Assembly (NCBI GenBank): GCA_024663395.1
Contig: JANFAH010000096.1
Location: forward strand, 1 to 64,000
DNA from: Pisolithus tinctorius
Taxonomy: Eukaryota > Basidiomycota > Agaricomycetes > Boletales > Pisolithaceae
Direction of reading: 5' to 3'
Length of the DNA stretch: 64,000 nucleotides
Shown here: positions 46,181-57,250 of the stretch, in pieces
Layout: every line of letters starts with the position of its first letter
Numbering within the stretch: position 1 is the first letter of the stretch
Made by a program: the position numbers and the translations under genes
Notes under the pieces: generated by a model
The model's input: only the letters and a program-made list of their open reading frames with translations
Database searches by the model: none
Told to the model about the DNA's origin: nothing

Positions 46181-48498
46181 GATTTCGACGACATCGGACA
46201 GCCAACGCATTGCAGACTTGCCCCAGTGAGCGGACCAAATGCCGAGCTGGCATACAGAGTGCTGGAGACCACACCGCTACTCTCTCCTCCGGTTCCTTGC
46301 GCCCTCAAGGATGCGGAACTCGCATCGTATACCTCTCAATCAACACGGTCCGTGCTCTGGGATGAAACGAAGATATTGCTCAAATATTCGTTCCCTGTCT
46401 TTGGGTTGGTCACTTGCTTGATTCGTACTTGCAGTCCCGATTGATCGCAAAGTCCGCAGGACCCACGTAATGGAACACAGCATAATGATGGCTACAGTGA
46501 TCTCGATTGGGCATATCTCTACGGTCGCGCTTGCAGCCGCTACCCTGGGCTTTATGACCGCTAACGTCACCGGCTTAAGTATCGTCCAGGGGATGGCCAA
46601 CACCCTGGATACGGTCCTTCCACCGGCATGGACTTCCGATCAACCCCAGTTAGTTGGTCTCTGGACCCAACGGATGAGTGAGTTCACGAACGTGATAGAT
46701 GGACGTAACTGACTTCCAACTCAGCTATTCTGATATCCATTGTATTGATTGTACGTACTCGCATTTCCCACCTGCTTGGCGTATTGATCCTCTTTAAGCC
46801 GGTGCTTGCGTTATGGTTCCATGCAGAACCCATCCTCTTGGGGTTGAATCAAGGTCCTGAGATTGCAAGGCTAGCCGGCATCTACTTGAAATGGGCATCG
46901 TTAGGGCTCCCAGCTTATGCTTTCAATTGCGTATCCAGGTATGGTATATGATCCCTGCAGATGCATAGGCGCTAATCACACCTGGTCAGGCGCTACTTTC
47001 AATCACAAGGTAAAGACAGTTCCACGGGCTACTAAATGATTGCCCATTCTTTACATTGCAGGACTATTCACCGTTCCCACCCGTATCACTCTTTTTATTG
47101 CACCAATTAACATATTCTTGAATTGTCTTCTGGGTAGGTGTGGCGTTTACTGTTACAGATCAGGAGTTTGACGATGTTTAGTATGGGGGCCCGAGCCATT
47201 CTGCTTAGGCTTTATAGGGGCGCCTATTGCGGCTTCGATTTCCTACAACTTTGTGGCTGTCGCATCCGTAGTTTACGGGGTTTTCTTCGTTCCAAGAACT
47301 GCCTGGCATCCGATCACAGTGAGGGCGTTCACGAACTTGGGCTATTTGGCCAAACTAAGCTCTGGTGGTGTTGGCAAGTACCTCGTGGATGCAGCTGGAA
47401 TTGTCTTATGGATGACATTAATGCAGGTCAACTCGCATCCGCCTGGTGGTCATGGGAACTCGTTGGACGTGCGTGCCTATTCCATCCTATTACACTGACT
47501 ACATGTATGCCGACTTGTTGTTCGCAGTGGCTGCCAGCTTGTGAGTATGCGACCAAGTTGCTCTTACGTGGTGCTGAGCTTCTTCCAGCCTTGGGCCCGT
47601 CCCGTTGGCTGCCCAATCTGTCCTTATTACGACCTCCTCTTCTTTTTATCAAGCTCCTTATGCTCTGAGTATTGCTACCTCTGTTCGGTGGGTGTGCTTC
47701 TCTTCCTTATTCAGTTGTTTCCCCCCTTTTTTACGTCCCACACCGTTGGGTTGCAGGATCGGGAATCTCTTGGGAGAGAGAAATGCGAAGCGCGCCAGGG
47801 TTGTCGTTAAGGCATCTTTCCTGATTGTTATTGTGCTTGCAACCCTGTTCAGGTTCGCATATCACGAGAAATTGGCCTTGGTGCCTAGGGGTTTATTTGT
47901 TATCTTCTTCACAACAGTTGCACACTCATAACTTTCCGGCGATCTTGGGGCTATTTGTTCAACAACGACCCTGGTATGAATGTCCAAGGCACGCTTTATG
48001 GTTACTCTAAAGATATTTTTGCAGAGGTCATCCAACTGGTTGCCGCTGTTCTTCCACTTCTCGCGCTCGTGCAGATATGTGACGATGGCAGCGGTGTAGT
48101 TTCTGGCATACTAAGAGCTCGGGGGGAGCAGGTAAGATGCTTAGTGCCATCCCAACTTAGGATGTTTTATTCACCCAATCATGCTAGGTTCTTGGTGCAT
48201 TGCTGAATATTAGGCATGCGACGGCTCTCATACTTTGGATTCCGTCAATACTGACCTTTTTCATCTCCACAGTGCTTACTACGTTGTAGGCCTCCCCATT
48301 GGCTTATGGCTGACTTTCAAGTGGGACTTCGGGCTTTTCGGCTTGTGGTGGGGTCTCAATATCGCTGTGGTATCCGCGGCTTCAGCCGGGTTGTATCTAT
48401 GCCTTATCACTGACTGGGACAAGGAAGTGGACAAAGTTGCGGCGCGTCTGGCTGTGGATAAGAGGTACAAACCGGTGGACGAGGAACATACACACTAA
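46181..48498 (+). CDS. MATE family multidrug/toxin extrusion transporter (5' end unresolved)
   Basis: Membrane antiporter of the eukaryotic MATE group. Visible segments after splicing: an N-terminal hydrophilic stretch, LKYSFPVFG, ATVISIGHISTVALAAATLGFMTANVTG, IVQGMANTLDTVLPPAWTS (the conserved G-ANTLDT region), FHAEPILLGLNQGPEIARLAG, WASLGLPAYAFNCVSR, YFQSQGLFTVPTRITL, GFIGAPIAASISYNF, PVPLAAQSVLITTSSSFYQAPYALSIATSVRIGNLLGERN, LLALVQICDDGSGVVSGILRARG, and a C-terminal GLPIGLWLTFKWDFGLFGLWWG. The tail is hydrophilic and ends EEHTH at TAA. About 9-10 short introns are needed. The exon beginning at 46181 (after TCTAG) is the first secure one; the start codon lies upstream. Confidence 0.85.
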
Positions 48499-48944
48499 AA
48501 ATGGCTGATGGCGACGGATTGTCGTGACTTTGGCCGGCGCTCCAAAATATCGGAGGACATGTTTGTTGACGGATTACGACAGATAGAGATGACTTGACAT
48601 GGGTGTATATACTAATGACTTGACAAGAATTATGACTTTCGCTTGCTTTTGCGTGCAAGAACCGTGCACGGAGTTGGGTCGCAGATAGGGGCAACTTACC
48701 TCCCTGTCACTGTCAGGGCACGAGGATACAATCATGTCTATCATGTTTTGTCCTATAGACTCGACGGATAACTCACGGGGACGGAGCCTTAGCAACAGAA
48801 ATCAGAGCGCTCCGCAACGATGTAGAATATCTTACGAGTGTAGGCACATAAACTCCAGGAGACGTATAATCGGGCTGAACGCTAAACTAAGAGAGCAGGG
48901 AAAGGAAAAGAAAAGAAAAACAAGTAACGTAAACAAAAAATGCT
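48499..48944. other. Convergent 3' intergenic region, ~450 bp
   Basis: 3' regions of the MATE gene and FZO1. No gene is seen. Confidence 0.5.
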
Positions 48945-51588
48945 TCACGACACAACCAGACCAGCCTTCTCGCGAACGACACCGCTCCTCCTCTCAATCT
49001 CATGGAAGAATTGCAGAGCATTCAATGCTTTCTTCTCCAACTCTTCAGCTTCCCTGACCTCTTTCCCTCTTTCTTCCATCGCGACTCGGAAGCGCTCCCG
49101 GAGGTCCCAAGAGGCAAGTCGCAACACCTTACGTGTCTCGCGACTGACACGGCCGGCGTGGGCGTTGATGAAAGTCTCCGCTTCAGTCGCGTTCCCTTCG
49201 ACATTGAGCAGTGATGCTCGTATGCGACGGCCAATGGTCCGGGGTATCGTATCCGGAAGTCGATAAATGAAGTAGCCAGTTGCTCCCACAACAACGGCCC
49301 CGATGACAGGAGCCACCCAAGATCTTGCTGTTTCATCAGCAGACAGATCAGACAGGTGTATAGCGCCATCAATGAAACCGCGAGCTCCCAAGACCTTGCC
49401 GCCAACCATAGTTAAGGCGCTCAGACCAATGGAGAGAACGCTAAGTGCGGTCGGATTCGACTCGTTATCATCGCCTTCCCCACCACCGAAGTGAACAGCC
49501 AGGTGGCGGTTAAAATCGAAGATGTCGCTAAATGAAGTATCCAACATGTCTGAACGTTGCGAGAGGCCAATCCAAGATTGTAGGCGCCCCCTGCCACGAC
49601 TACATGGGCTGTCGGGGAGTGGTGGTCTTTGAGTCCCCCCTTCTTGCTCGGGCGGACGTTAAACATGGCCTCGGGTACGAACACCCGACGAGACCGTTCA
49701 ACACCCTGCGGAAGGTGCTCATCGCCGAGATCAGTAATCTTCATCACCCCAGCCTTAGTCGTGGTACGAGCTTCCTCCTCTGCCAACTTGACTGCCGCAT
49801 CTAAACTCACGAGAAGCGCCCTCCGCACGTCGCGTGCATAATCCCAGATCCGTAGTAGGCCGCGATATGCTGGCAGACTAACGCAGTGATCCACACCAGG
49901 GCGTCCCTGCCCCACGCGGTCAAGAGCAGTAGAAAGAACAGCTTTTGTTCTCTCGTGGGTCCTGGACGCACCCGTTTCTTCAACTCTTTCCAACGCATCT
50001 TCGAGCGCATCACGGCTATTCTTCATCTTCTCCCAAACAGGCTTTGACCGTAAGAGGTCGTCTTTAGCGTGATCGATATCCGATTGGGCAACGATGGCGT
50101 TTGCTCCGGCCAATAAATCAACCTCGCTCAACAGGTTGGAAAGGAACGTCGAAGCAGGCTGAAGCTTGGATTTCGATCGCTTGACCAATACGAAGGAGCG
50201 AAGCGACGACTCCAAGTCATCAAATGCGGGGTTGGCAGTGTAAGGACGAAGAGCAGCGGCGGAGTCCACAAAATGAACAAGATCCGCTGCGTCATCGTAA
50301 GTACGGGGGCTGAACTCCTTGATCTGCTCCAATACGAGTCTCTTGCACTTCTCCTTGTTCTTGATCTGTTCGAATTTGTTAACGACGATGAAGACGTATG
50401 CCTTCTCGTTGCTGGCGGTCTCAAGGAACTCCTTCGCAGACAACGTGAAGTGGTTTTCAGCCGACACGACGAACACAACGACATCGATTTCTTCTTGACG
50501 AGCGAACAGGGCGGTCGTCTTGAGACTGTCACGATTGAGGCCCGGAGCATCAATGAGCGAGATGTCGACCACTCCGTTGTTTAGAAGAGACTCCGATGGA
50601 ACCCTGCTGTCTGCCAAGTATATCTTGAGCACAGGTTGAACGCCCGTCTCGTTATCCGTGACGATAGACTCGAGGTCAGCCAAGGAAACACGCGTGAAAG
50701 TTGACTCGTCGGAGACGGAGTAGGTTACGCCTTGTTTAAGCACATGAACCTCTTCGATCCCATTGTTTTCGGATGCACCGTGCACTTCGCAGAATGCGGT
50801 AGTGCAAGGTTGCTGATCAACCGCCATGACCTCTCGTCTCAACAACGCATTCACGAAGGTAGACTTTCCGGCGTTTAGGTCGCCGGTCACAAGGACTTTG
50901 GAGGACGTGTCCGTGATGCGAAGACGGAGCTTGTCCATGTGTTGGATGGCAGACCCAATGCGTTCGTCCAACAGCTTGGCGATGGAACCCCGCTCAAGGT
51001 GCGAGACGAGAGCGGCTGGGGAGGTGGAGGAGCCACTGGGACCGAGCTTCAGGTCGAGGCGGAGAATGCTAAAATCCCCACATTTTGAAGGCAGCGACCG
51101 GTCGTCGTTGTCACTACCCGCCCTATCCTGCTGCAAATCATTCCCGTCCAATAGCTCTGCTGACTCCGGAGCATCCGCAATCGAAGCTAGCGTCACCGCA
51201 CAAGCCGAGCCATTGCGACTAGGGGTATAAACCACGTCTGTCTGACTGTCAGGGTCATCTGCAAAGGACAGGGAACGGCGAATAGAACGACGAGACTTCC
51301 TTGGGGCTGAAGTCTCGTCGTTAGGGTTTGATTCTTGTAGCGTAGGATATCTGACAACCCATTCGTTGTTATTAAAGTCGCGTACGTCTCCAAGCAGGCG
51401 CTGGGCAGTATCTAGACCAACGAGCAGACTGGAACAGGTCGGGTAGAGGTAAATTGAATTGACTACTGAGGCATTGGAGAAATGTCGCACCGATCCTTCT
51501 GCTCGACGTATGCTTCCTGTACATCCTCAACTTTGAGATGTCTTTCGCCTGCAACTGCTGGCAGAGACGACTCCTGTCCAAGACGCAT
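48945..51588 (-). CDS. FZO1: Mitofusin, dynamin-like GTPase of the mitochondrial outer membrane
   Basis: Mediates outer-membrane fusion of mitochondria. An N-terminal helical part (VEDVQEAYVEQKDRLLVGLDTAQRLL, FNNNEWVVRYP) precedes the GTPase domain: G1 GDLNAGKSTFVNALL, G2 Thr in QQPCTTAFCEV, G3 DAPGLNRD and G4 NKFEQIKNKEK. A heptad-rich middle follows, then two C-terminal hydrophobic segments (VLSIGLSALTMVGGKVLG and VAPVIGAVVVGATGYFIY), the Fzo1 membrane anchor, and a final coiled coil (RVAMEERGKEVREAEELEKKALNAL). Introns link 51518/51440 (KDR|LLV) and ~49600/49545. Stop TGA 48945-48947. The start is set at ATG 51586-51588 (MRLGQESSLPAV), the first in-frame Met before the conserved helix; a further upstream exon is possible. 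Confidence 0.88.
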
Positions 51589-52023
51589 CGGTGAGAGTCG
51601 CGGCGAGCGAATACAGCGCCAAGTTTTTCTTTCCCGTGGGCGCAGTTGGAATGATATGCCGAAAGCCTCCGTGCGTGGGAAGATGCTGAGTCAGCTATTA
51701 CAGGGGCTACTTCACCACCTTCTCTTCTCTTTCCTTCAAATACCTAGTGCGCACAAAATGGATGAAGCTGTGTACAGCTTCATCCATTTTGTGCGCACTA
51801 GATATCATGTCGGTCATGTATTCATCAACTCTCCCACCATTACGTTGTTTGTTGATGATATCCGAAACTCGGCGTGCATCTTTTCACCCGTATTCAAAGC
51901 GGGCGCAAATGAGTGCTGACTAAAGTTGCACATCAGCTTGCGTCAGCTGGTTTGTATAAAGATGCATCTCGGGGCGATAGGCCCTACGCGCTAACTGAGT
52001 CTGTACCCGCTGCGTGTCTGAAG
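51589..52023. promoter_or_regulatory. Divergent promoter region FZO1/quinone oxidoreductase
   Basis: 435 bp shared upstream region of two genes transcribed away from each other. It contains the 58-bp palindrome listed separately. Confidence 0.5.
51744..51801. repeat. 58-bp near-perfect palindrome
   Basis: Two 28-bp arms, exactly complementary (left arm begins CTAGTGCGCACAAAATGG), separated by two bases. The pairing continues outward 3 bp after one mismatch. It lies ~155 bp before the FZO1 start and ~220 bp before the quinone oxidoreductase start. Both strands read the same, so both encode MDEAV-SFIHFVRT in one frame; this is a consequence of symmetry, not evidence for a gene. Confidence 0.9.
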
Positions 52024-53494
52024 ATGTCCACCATGATGCGCGCTATCTTAATCAAAGAGGGTAAAGGCCCCATCGAGAACCTATACATCGGTGAGGTCGA
52101 AAAACCAGTACTCAAGGAGGGTCAAGTGTTAGTGAAGGTCAGTGTGGCCCTTCTGATTTCGAGTCATATCGACGATTGGGATTCATGTTCGCCTCGCAGA
52201 TCGTCGCTTTTGGTCTGAATCGTATGGATTCATTACAGAGGGAGGGAAATTATCCTCTCCCTCCCGGCGCCTCCACCATTTTAGGGGTTGAATTTTCTGG
52301 GCATGTCGAATATGTCGGACCTGGCGTCACCAAGTGGTCAGTGGGCGATGAAGTGTTTGGCTTATCCAGTGGTGTAAATTGATAGAAAATACGCGCGGCG
52401 ACTGCGATCTTACCTATTGTCTTTGTCACCAGGGTGCATATGCCGAATACATCGCAGCAGACCAAGATTTATTGATCAGAAAAGCCCCCCACCTATCATG
52501 GGAAGATGCAGCAGGTATTCCAGAGAACTTCGTTACGGGTGAGTTTGCCCTGTTGCTTCAAGTTATGTATCCGTGAGTGTTGCTAATCCTACTTTTAGCC
52601 CATCAAGCAGTGATTTTATACGGTGAACTGAAGAGGAACGACAATGTCCTCGTACATGCTGGTGCCTCAGGAGTAGGCATTGCTGCGATACAGATGGCTC
52701 GCAGTTTTGGCGCGTGAGTACACTGCACCGCGTATTTACTGGTTCGCACACATTAATTTGTGACGTGCAGGAGGTCTGTCACAGCAACAGCATCAAACAA
52801 GGAAAAGTTAGACTGGCTTCTGTCCATCCCGAGCGGTGCCACCGAGGTCGCAAACTATAGGACAGAAGATTTTTCAACAACAGTCAAGAATGCTACCGAT
52901 GGAAGAGGTGTCGATGTGATAGTTGATTTCGTTGGGCGTACCCATTGGGAGAAGAATATTGATTCTCTTGCTCTTGATGGCAGAATGACAATACTTGCTA
53001 CACTGAGTGGTGAGATCGCTCTTGATCACGTGGCTACTGATCCCAATGTCAGTCGCAAAGGCGGCGTGGTCCCCGAGGTAGACTTAGGTCCTATCCTTTA
53101 CAAGCGTTTAAAGATCCAGGGGTCGACTCTGCGGTCTCGAAGCTTGGAATATCAGTCCAACCTCATTAACAGGTGTGCTCGGAGTTTTGCGGAGCTCCCA
53201 AAGGTAGAGGTTAAACGCCCTTGCAGCGCAGCTTTTCAGGACGTAGTCTCCAAGATAACGGGTAGCGAGGGGGACGGACCAATGCGCGTTTATATTCACA
53301 AGGTCGGTACCTATTTCCTCTTCAAATAGTTCTCGGTAGAGACACTCTTCATGAGTAGGTGTTTCCCTGGACGGAGATACAGGCAGCCCACAAGGAAATG
53401 TCGGACAACAAGAACATGTAAGTAGACCACTTTCGAAAATACTTAAGTAACTTAAGTCGTTTCTAGAGGGAAGATCGTTTGTAGGATTTCGTAG
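52024..53494 (+). CDS. Quinone oxidoreductase-like medium-chain dehydrogenase (PIG3-type)
   Basis: Zinc-less NADPH:quinone oxidoreductase of the MDR superfamily. Spliced reading: MSTMMRAILIKEGKGP, GQVLVKIVAFGLNRMD, PPGASTILGVEFSGHVEYVGPGV, WSVGDEVFGLSSGGAYAEYIA, WEDAAGIPENFVTAHQAV, VLVHAGASGVGIAAIQMAR (nucleotide-binding AxxGxG), VTATASNKEKLDWL, GRGVDVIVDFVG, and a C-terminal HKVFPWTEIQAAHKEM followed by NKNIGKIVCRIS. The last two exons (from ~53397 and 53467) are short and extend the gene past the TAG at 53327, which lies inside an intron. The true stop is TAG 53492-53494. No structural Zn Cys cluster is seen, consistent with the QOR branch. It is divergent to FZO1. Confidence 0.85.
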
Positions 53495-53656
53495 CCGTAC
53501 ACAATGATTGTGCTTCGTAAACTTGTAACACGTACGAATTTGTGTACAGATACTGAGTACTGAGTTGCCATCCATTGTAAAATAAACGTATATTGCGTGT
53601 CAACCCATGAAATAAAGCATCGTGCTCTCTTACCAAATACCAAGCGCTGAGATACA

Positions 53657-54912
53657 TTATAACCTTCCTCGAACTCCGGTCCGTAATACCCCTGTCACTA
53701 AAGCACTTGAGTGGTGTCCTTCTAACCACTCCAAAATAACGTCTACTACTTCGTTCTGACGCTAAAGATAGCGGCTGTGCATTGTGGCATAGTCGTCGAT
53801 ATTAGTAGAACCACTCACCCCAGCGAAATTATGGCCTGCGTCCTCCATCAGGTGAAGGACATGTGTCCCGGGAGTCCTCGAACCAAACGCACGCGCGTAA
53901 ATAAGGGCATCATAACTGGAGTTTTTTCGTGAGGCGGTGACGTCCCATAAGACAGAGTATACCTATGCTTACACGGGTACCACCTCATCAACGAGTCCAT
54001 GTATTGTGAGGACATTTATCGTGGACGGGAAGTTATCCCACACGACGCTGGTGTCCCAGCTTGCAAATTCCTCCAAGTCTTTTGGATATACTCGTTCGAT
54101 GACTGGTTGGCGCGCAACGGTCACCTTCCACTCGTAGTATCCCGTAGTATCGAACGCTTCCTTGTATGTATCCATCCGATCTAAAAAAAAGTCCGAGGTT
54201 CAGATATAACTACCGGAATATGAACGTCTACCTACCGTAGATCCTCTGTGTGGGGTCATAAGATTATAGCAACCTTCGCTGGGCGGACAAAGGCTCTTAC
54301 ATGCATTCGGTAACGTCCCGAGACATTAACCATGGCCGTAACGCGTTTTCCCTTCCTCCGATGTGCACAACCAGTGCATGCCAACGACAGACCCCCGAGA
54401 GTGGCCCACTATCATATCGATTTCGTATCCATAATTTTTGCGGAGGAAAGCCACGACGATGACAAGGTCTTGGACATCTTCCGCGAATCCACCATACCTC
54501 CACTGTCCTCCACTCTCGTGGCTCCCGCTACACAGGACTCACCGTAACTAGGGGTCTATCTGATACCGATGACAGGTCATCGTACTCACCGGAAGTCAAA
54601 TCGGACAGAATCTAGCGGCAATCGCGCAGCAAGGCGTTTTTGAAAGAGGTAATCTTTATGACTGCCAGCCAAACGGTTAGCGTCATGACCCTCGGCCGTT
54701 ATCAGGACTTCATTTTCACCCCATGGTTCCATGCAGAATCTACGGAACCTGAGCATAATTTATTGGCCGTGTATATCCGAACACAAACTCACCAGTGCAA
54801 TCTTCCTGCCATACGTAGGTTTATTCGGTTCTAGTTGCTCCAAGACGCCAACAAGTGTACAGTTATCGGCAGGCTGGGGGATATACAGCTTCGTTGACAT
54901 CCTGTCTGCCAT
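53657..54912 (-). CDS. Alpha/beta hydrolase (esterase/thioesterase-like)
   Basis: Start ATG 54910-54912 (MADRMSTKLYIPQPADN). Spliced reading: KIALILHGTMGHKDYLFQKRLA (oxyanion HG), SVRFDFRGHESGG, DMIVGHSRGSVVGMHWL (nucleophile Ser), VNVSGRYRM, GYYEWKVTVARQPV, TINVLTIHGLVDEVVPV (acid Asp), TPGTHVLHLMEDAGHNFAG (His), then a last exon RQNEVVDVILEWLEGHHSS ending at TAA 53657-53659. This is the layout of small fungal serine hydrolases related to dienelactone hydrolase and peptidase S9-like esterases. About eight short introns. The substrate is unknown. It converges on the quinone oxidoreductase with ~160 bp between stops. Confidence 0.8.
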
Positions 54913-55119
54913 GGTGAATTGAAAGAAAGAGATGCTGACTTAGGGATGCTGCATGTATTTCGTGCTTCACCGGTTGGCGTTAATGCAGCCGAAGGGCCCA
55001 GCATCGGAACGCCGCAGTCATGTCTCATGATCTCATGTCTCAAGTGTTGTCAATTCAGCGAGGGCATATGTAGCATGTAGTACACCGGATCTACTCAGGT
55101 GCCGCAAGAGAAAAACACG

Positions 55120-56937
55120 TCACGATTTCCCCACCTTCTTGCCTAACAACGTGTCCTTTGGTGTTTTCGTTGTTCTACCCTTCACAACCTTTTCCTTTTT
55201 CTTTTCCCCGACATCCGCACTTCGCTTGCTCTTCACCTCCTTTTGACTGATGGTAGCTACTGAAGGGGGTGACGAGGGTCTGTTTGACTGTTCCGTTTGA
55301 TCGCCAGCGGTCTTGGAGGGCTTTTCTTTGCTTTTCCTGCCCTTCACCACTTTTTCCTTCTTCTCCACGACGTCCGCGTTCTCCGTGGTTTTCACCTCCT
55401 CCCGACCGACGGCGGCCACCGGAGAGTGTGTTGAAGGTTTGTTTGACTGTTCCGTCGCATCCCCAGCTGTCTTGGCGGGTTTCTCCTTTTTCGGTGGCTG
55501 ATCCGCTAATGCGGGCGCGGCAGGCGAGGACTCCCCAGCCTTCTTACCTAGTAAGGCGTCTTTTGGCGATTTGCTTACTCTGCCCTTCACGACTTTCTCT
55601 TTCTTCTTCTCCCCGGTGTCCGCACTTCGCTTGGTTTTCACCTCCTCATGGCTGATGGTAGCCACTGGAGGGGGAGGTGAAGGTTTATTCGACCGTTCCT
55701 TCCGATCCCCAGAGGTCTTCGTGGGTTTTTCCTTCTTTTTCGGCGGTTGATCCGTTGCAACGGGAGTAGCAGCCGAGGGGGCCGATTGTGCACCCTTCTT
55801 TTTTGGTGGTTGATCTTCTGCAGCGGGTGCGGCAGTCGAAAAGGACGATTTTTTGCGAACCTTCTTCGGCGGAGGGGGTGTGGGGGAACGTGACGGAATC
55901 TCGGCCTCGTCTACAGACATCTCATCCTCATCCTCTGATTCACCTTCGTCAGTTGAGCCATCTTCCTCTTCTGATTCATCCATGGTCAAGCCAGCCCAGC
56001 GTCCCCCAACCTCATCCGAAAGCTCACACGACCATATTGGGAGGCTTACGCTTGAATTGGTTTTAATATGGAGACATTGAATATTTTCCCATCCGCCTTT
56101 TATGTGGCTGGTAATAGCTGGCAGGGCAGCTTGGATATTTGCTAGTATCTGCTTAGGTGTTTGTGACAATACACCAACTTTGACTGATCTGTGGGAGTCA
56201 TAAAAGATAGTACTGAGTAAAACTGAGCTGGGCGACAGGAAGATAGTGACACACGTGCATGTTCCTTTGTTTTGGTGCATGTAGGAGGATTCTATGGCGC
56301 GTTCCAGTTCGGCCTTGAGGTCCTTGCGTTTTAGGTTGACGGGTATAGGCTGCCTTTTCGATCGTTCACAAAAAAATTAGAAGGATGAAGTGGGCACAGA
56401 GAAAGACCCACTTTTTGGCATCAAACCATTTTGAGCCGAGAAGACGTGGGAGGAGTGGTATAACGCGGTCGTCCGCAAGGAACAGAGCATTTTCTTTCAG
56501 GAGCAACCGTCGTGCTTCGAACGCTTTGAATTTACCCTTCAATTTTCCTATCCCGACCACACGGGATATGAATTTAATGTCGTGTTGCTGAAGGAGATCC
56601 TTGTATTCCCTTTGAGGGTCTTTTGTGATCAAGCACACAGCAGACGTCCTAGGGTCGACTAGAGTGTATTTCAGAGGGCTGGAGGAAGTGGGATCAAGTC
56701 GTTTCATTGAGTTTCAACGAGGGAAATGTATACACACATCCTAATGGGTTTTACTTTTTGTGTTGGCTGCATCTTCTTTACAGTGATCTGGAGCCATACG
56801 TGCTGTTCTTTGCCCGGTAAGAGTTCATTCTCTTCCCTTTCCTTCTCTTTTTTTGTGGCGTAGTCGTGAAGGGCTGTTACTGCGCGTTTACATTGCTTGA
56901 GTGAGACATGGTCGTCGATGAGTTCTGTCTTGGCCAT
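55120..56937 (-). CDS. Ribosomal L1-domain nucleolar protein (Utp30/Cic1/RSL1D1-like)
   Basis: Likely pre-ribosome assembly factor in the nucleolus. Start ATG 56935-56937 (MAKTELIDDHVSLKQCKRAVTAL), the conserved entry of this family. Then LQITVKKMQPTQKVKPIRI, LVDPRTSAVCLITKDPQREYKDLL, ISRVVGIGKLKGKFKAFEARRLLL, FLADDRVIPLLPRLLG, RQPIPVNLKRKDLKAELERAI, and KVGVLSQTPKQILANIQAAL, all L1-fold elements. After residue ~270 the protein becomes acidic (EEEDGSTDEGESEDEDEMSVDE) and then a long Lys-rich tail made of about three related repeats of ~50-60 residues (key words KPSKTAGDxTEQSN, PVATIS, EEVK, EKKEKVVKGR). Introns lie at about 56705-56750, 56285-56370 and 56190-56250. Paralog choice between Utp30 and Cic1 is not possible from sequence reading alone. 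Confidence 0.8.
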
Positions 56938-57039
56938 GGCCCGTAATAAGAGTGAGCCCCAGTGAAAACTGGACATCACCAGGTGTGACCCCGTGCGATG
57001 AGATATTAGTTTCCTCATTAGGACTATGCTTAGATAACA

Positions 57040-57250
57040 TGAAATATTACCAAATCTCAGATTGAAGCTTTTTGCAGTGCTTTGCTTTGCCTTTGTGCTT
57101 GCAATCGTTGCGATTTGCGATGTGGTGGATCCACACATCGTCGTTACCGTTGTCGACCTCGGCGCTGCAAAGCATTAGATGGGTTTTTTCGCATTTGCAA
57201 AGCAATGTAAAGCTTTGCAACTCGTACTCTGCTAACAGCTAAGTACTAAT
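57040..57250. other. Left flank of the Tnp2 element with GCTTTGC repeats
   Basis: Several short motifs GCTTTGC and its complement GCAAAGC occur at about 57067-57095, 57166 and 57197-57220. They may be subterminal repeats of the transposon; no clear CACTA terminus was found. Confidence 0.35.

Noticed and set aside
51482..51919. 145-codon plus-strand open frame across the palindrome (MDEAVYSFIHFVRT)
   Set aside because: The same peptide arises on both strands from palindrome symmetry, and the frame overlaps FZO1 exons antisense.
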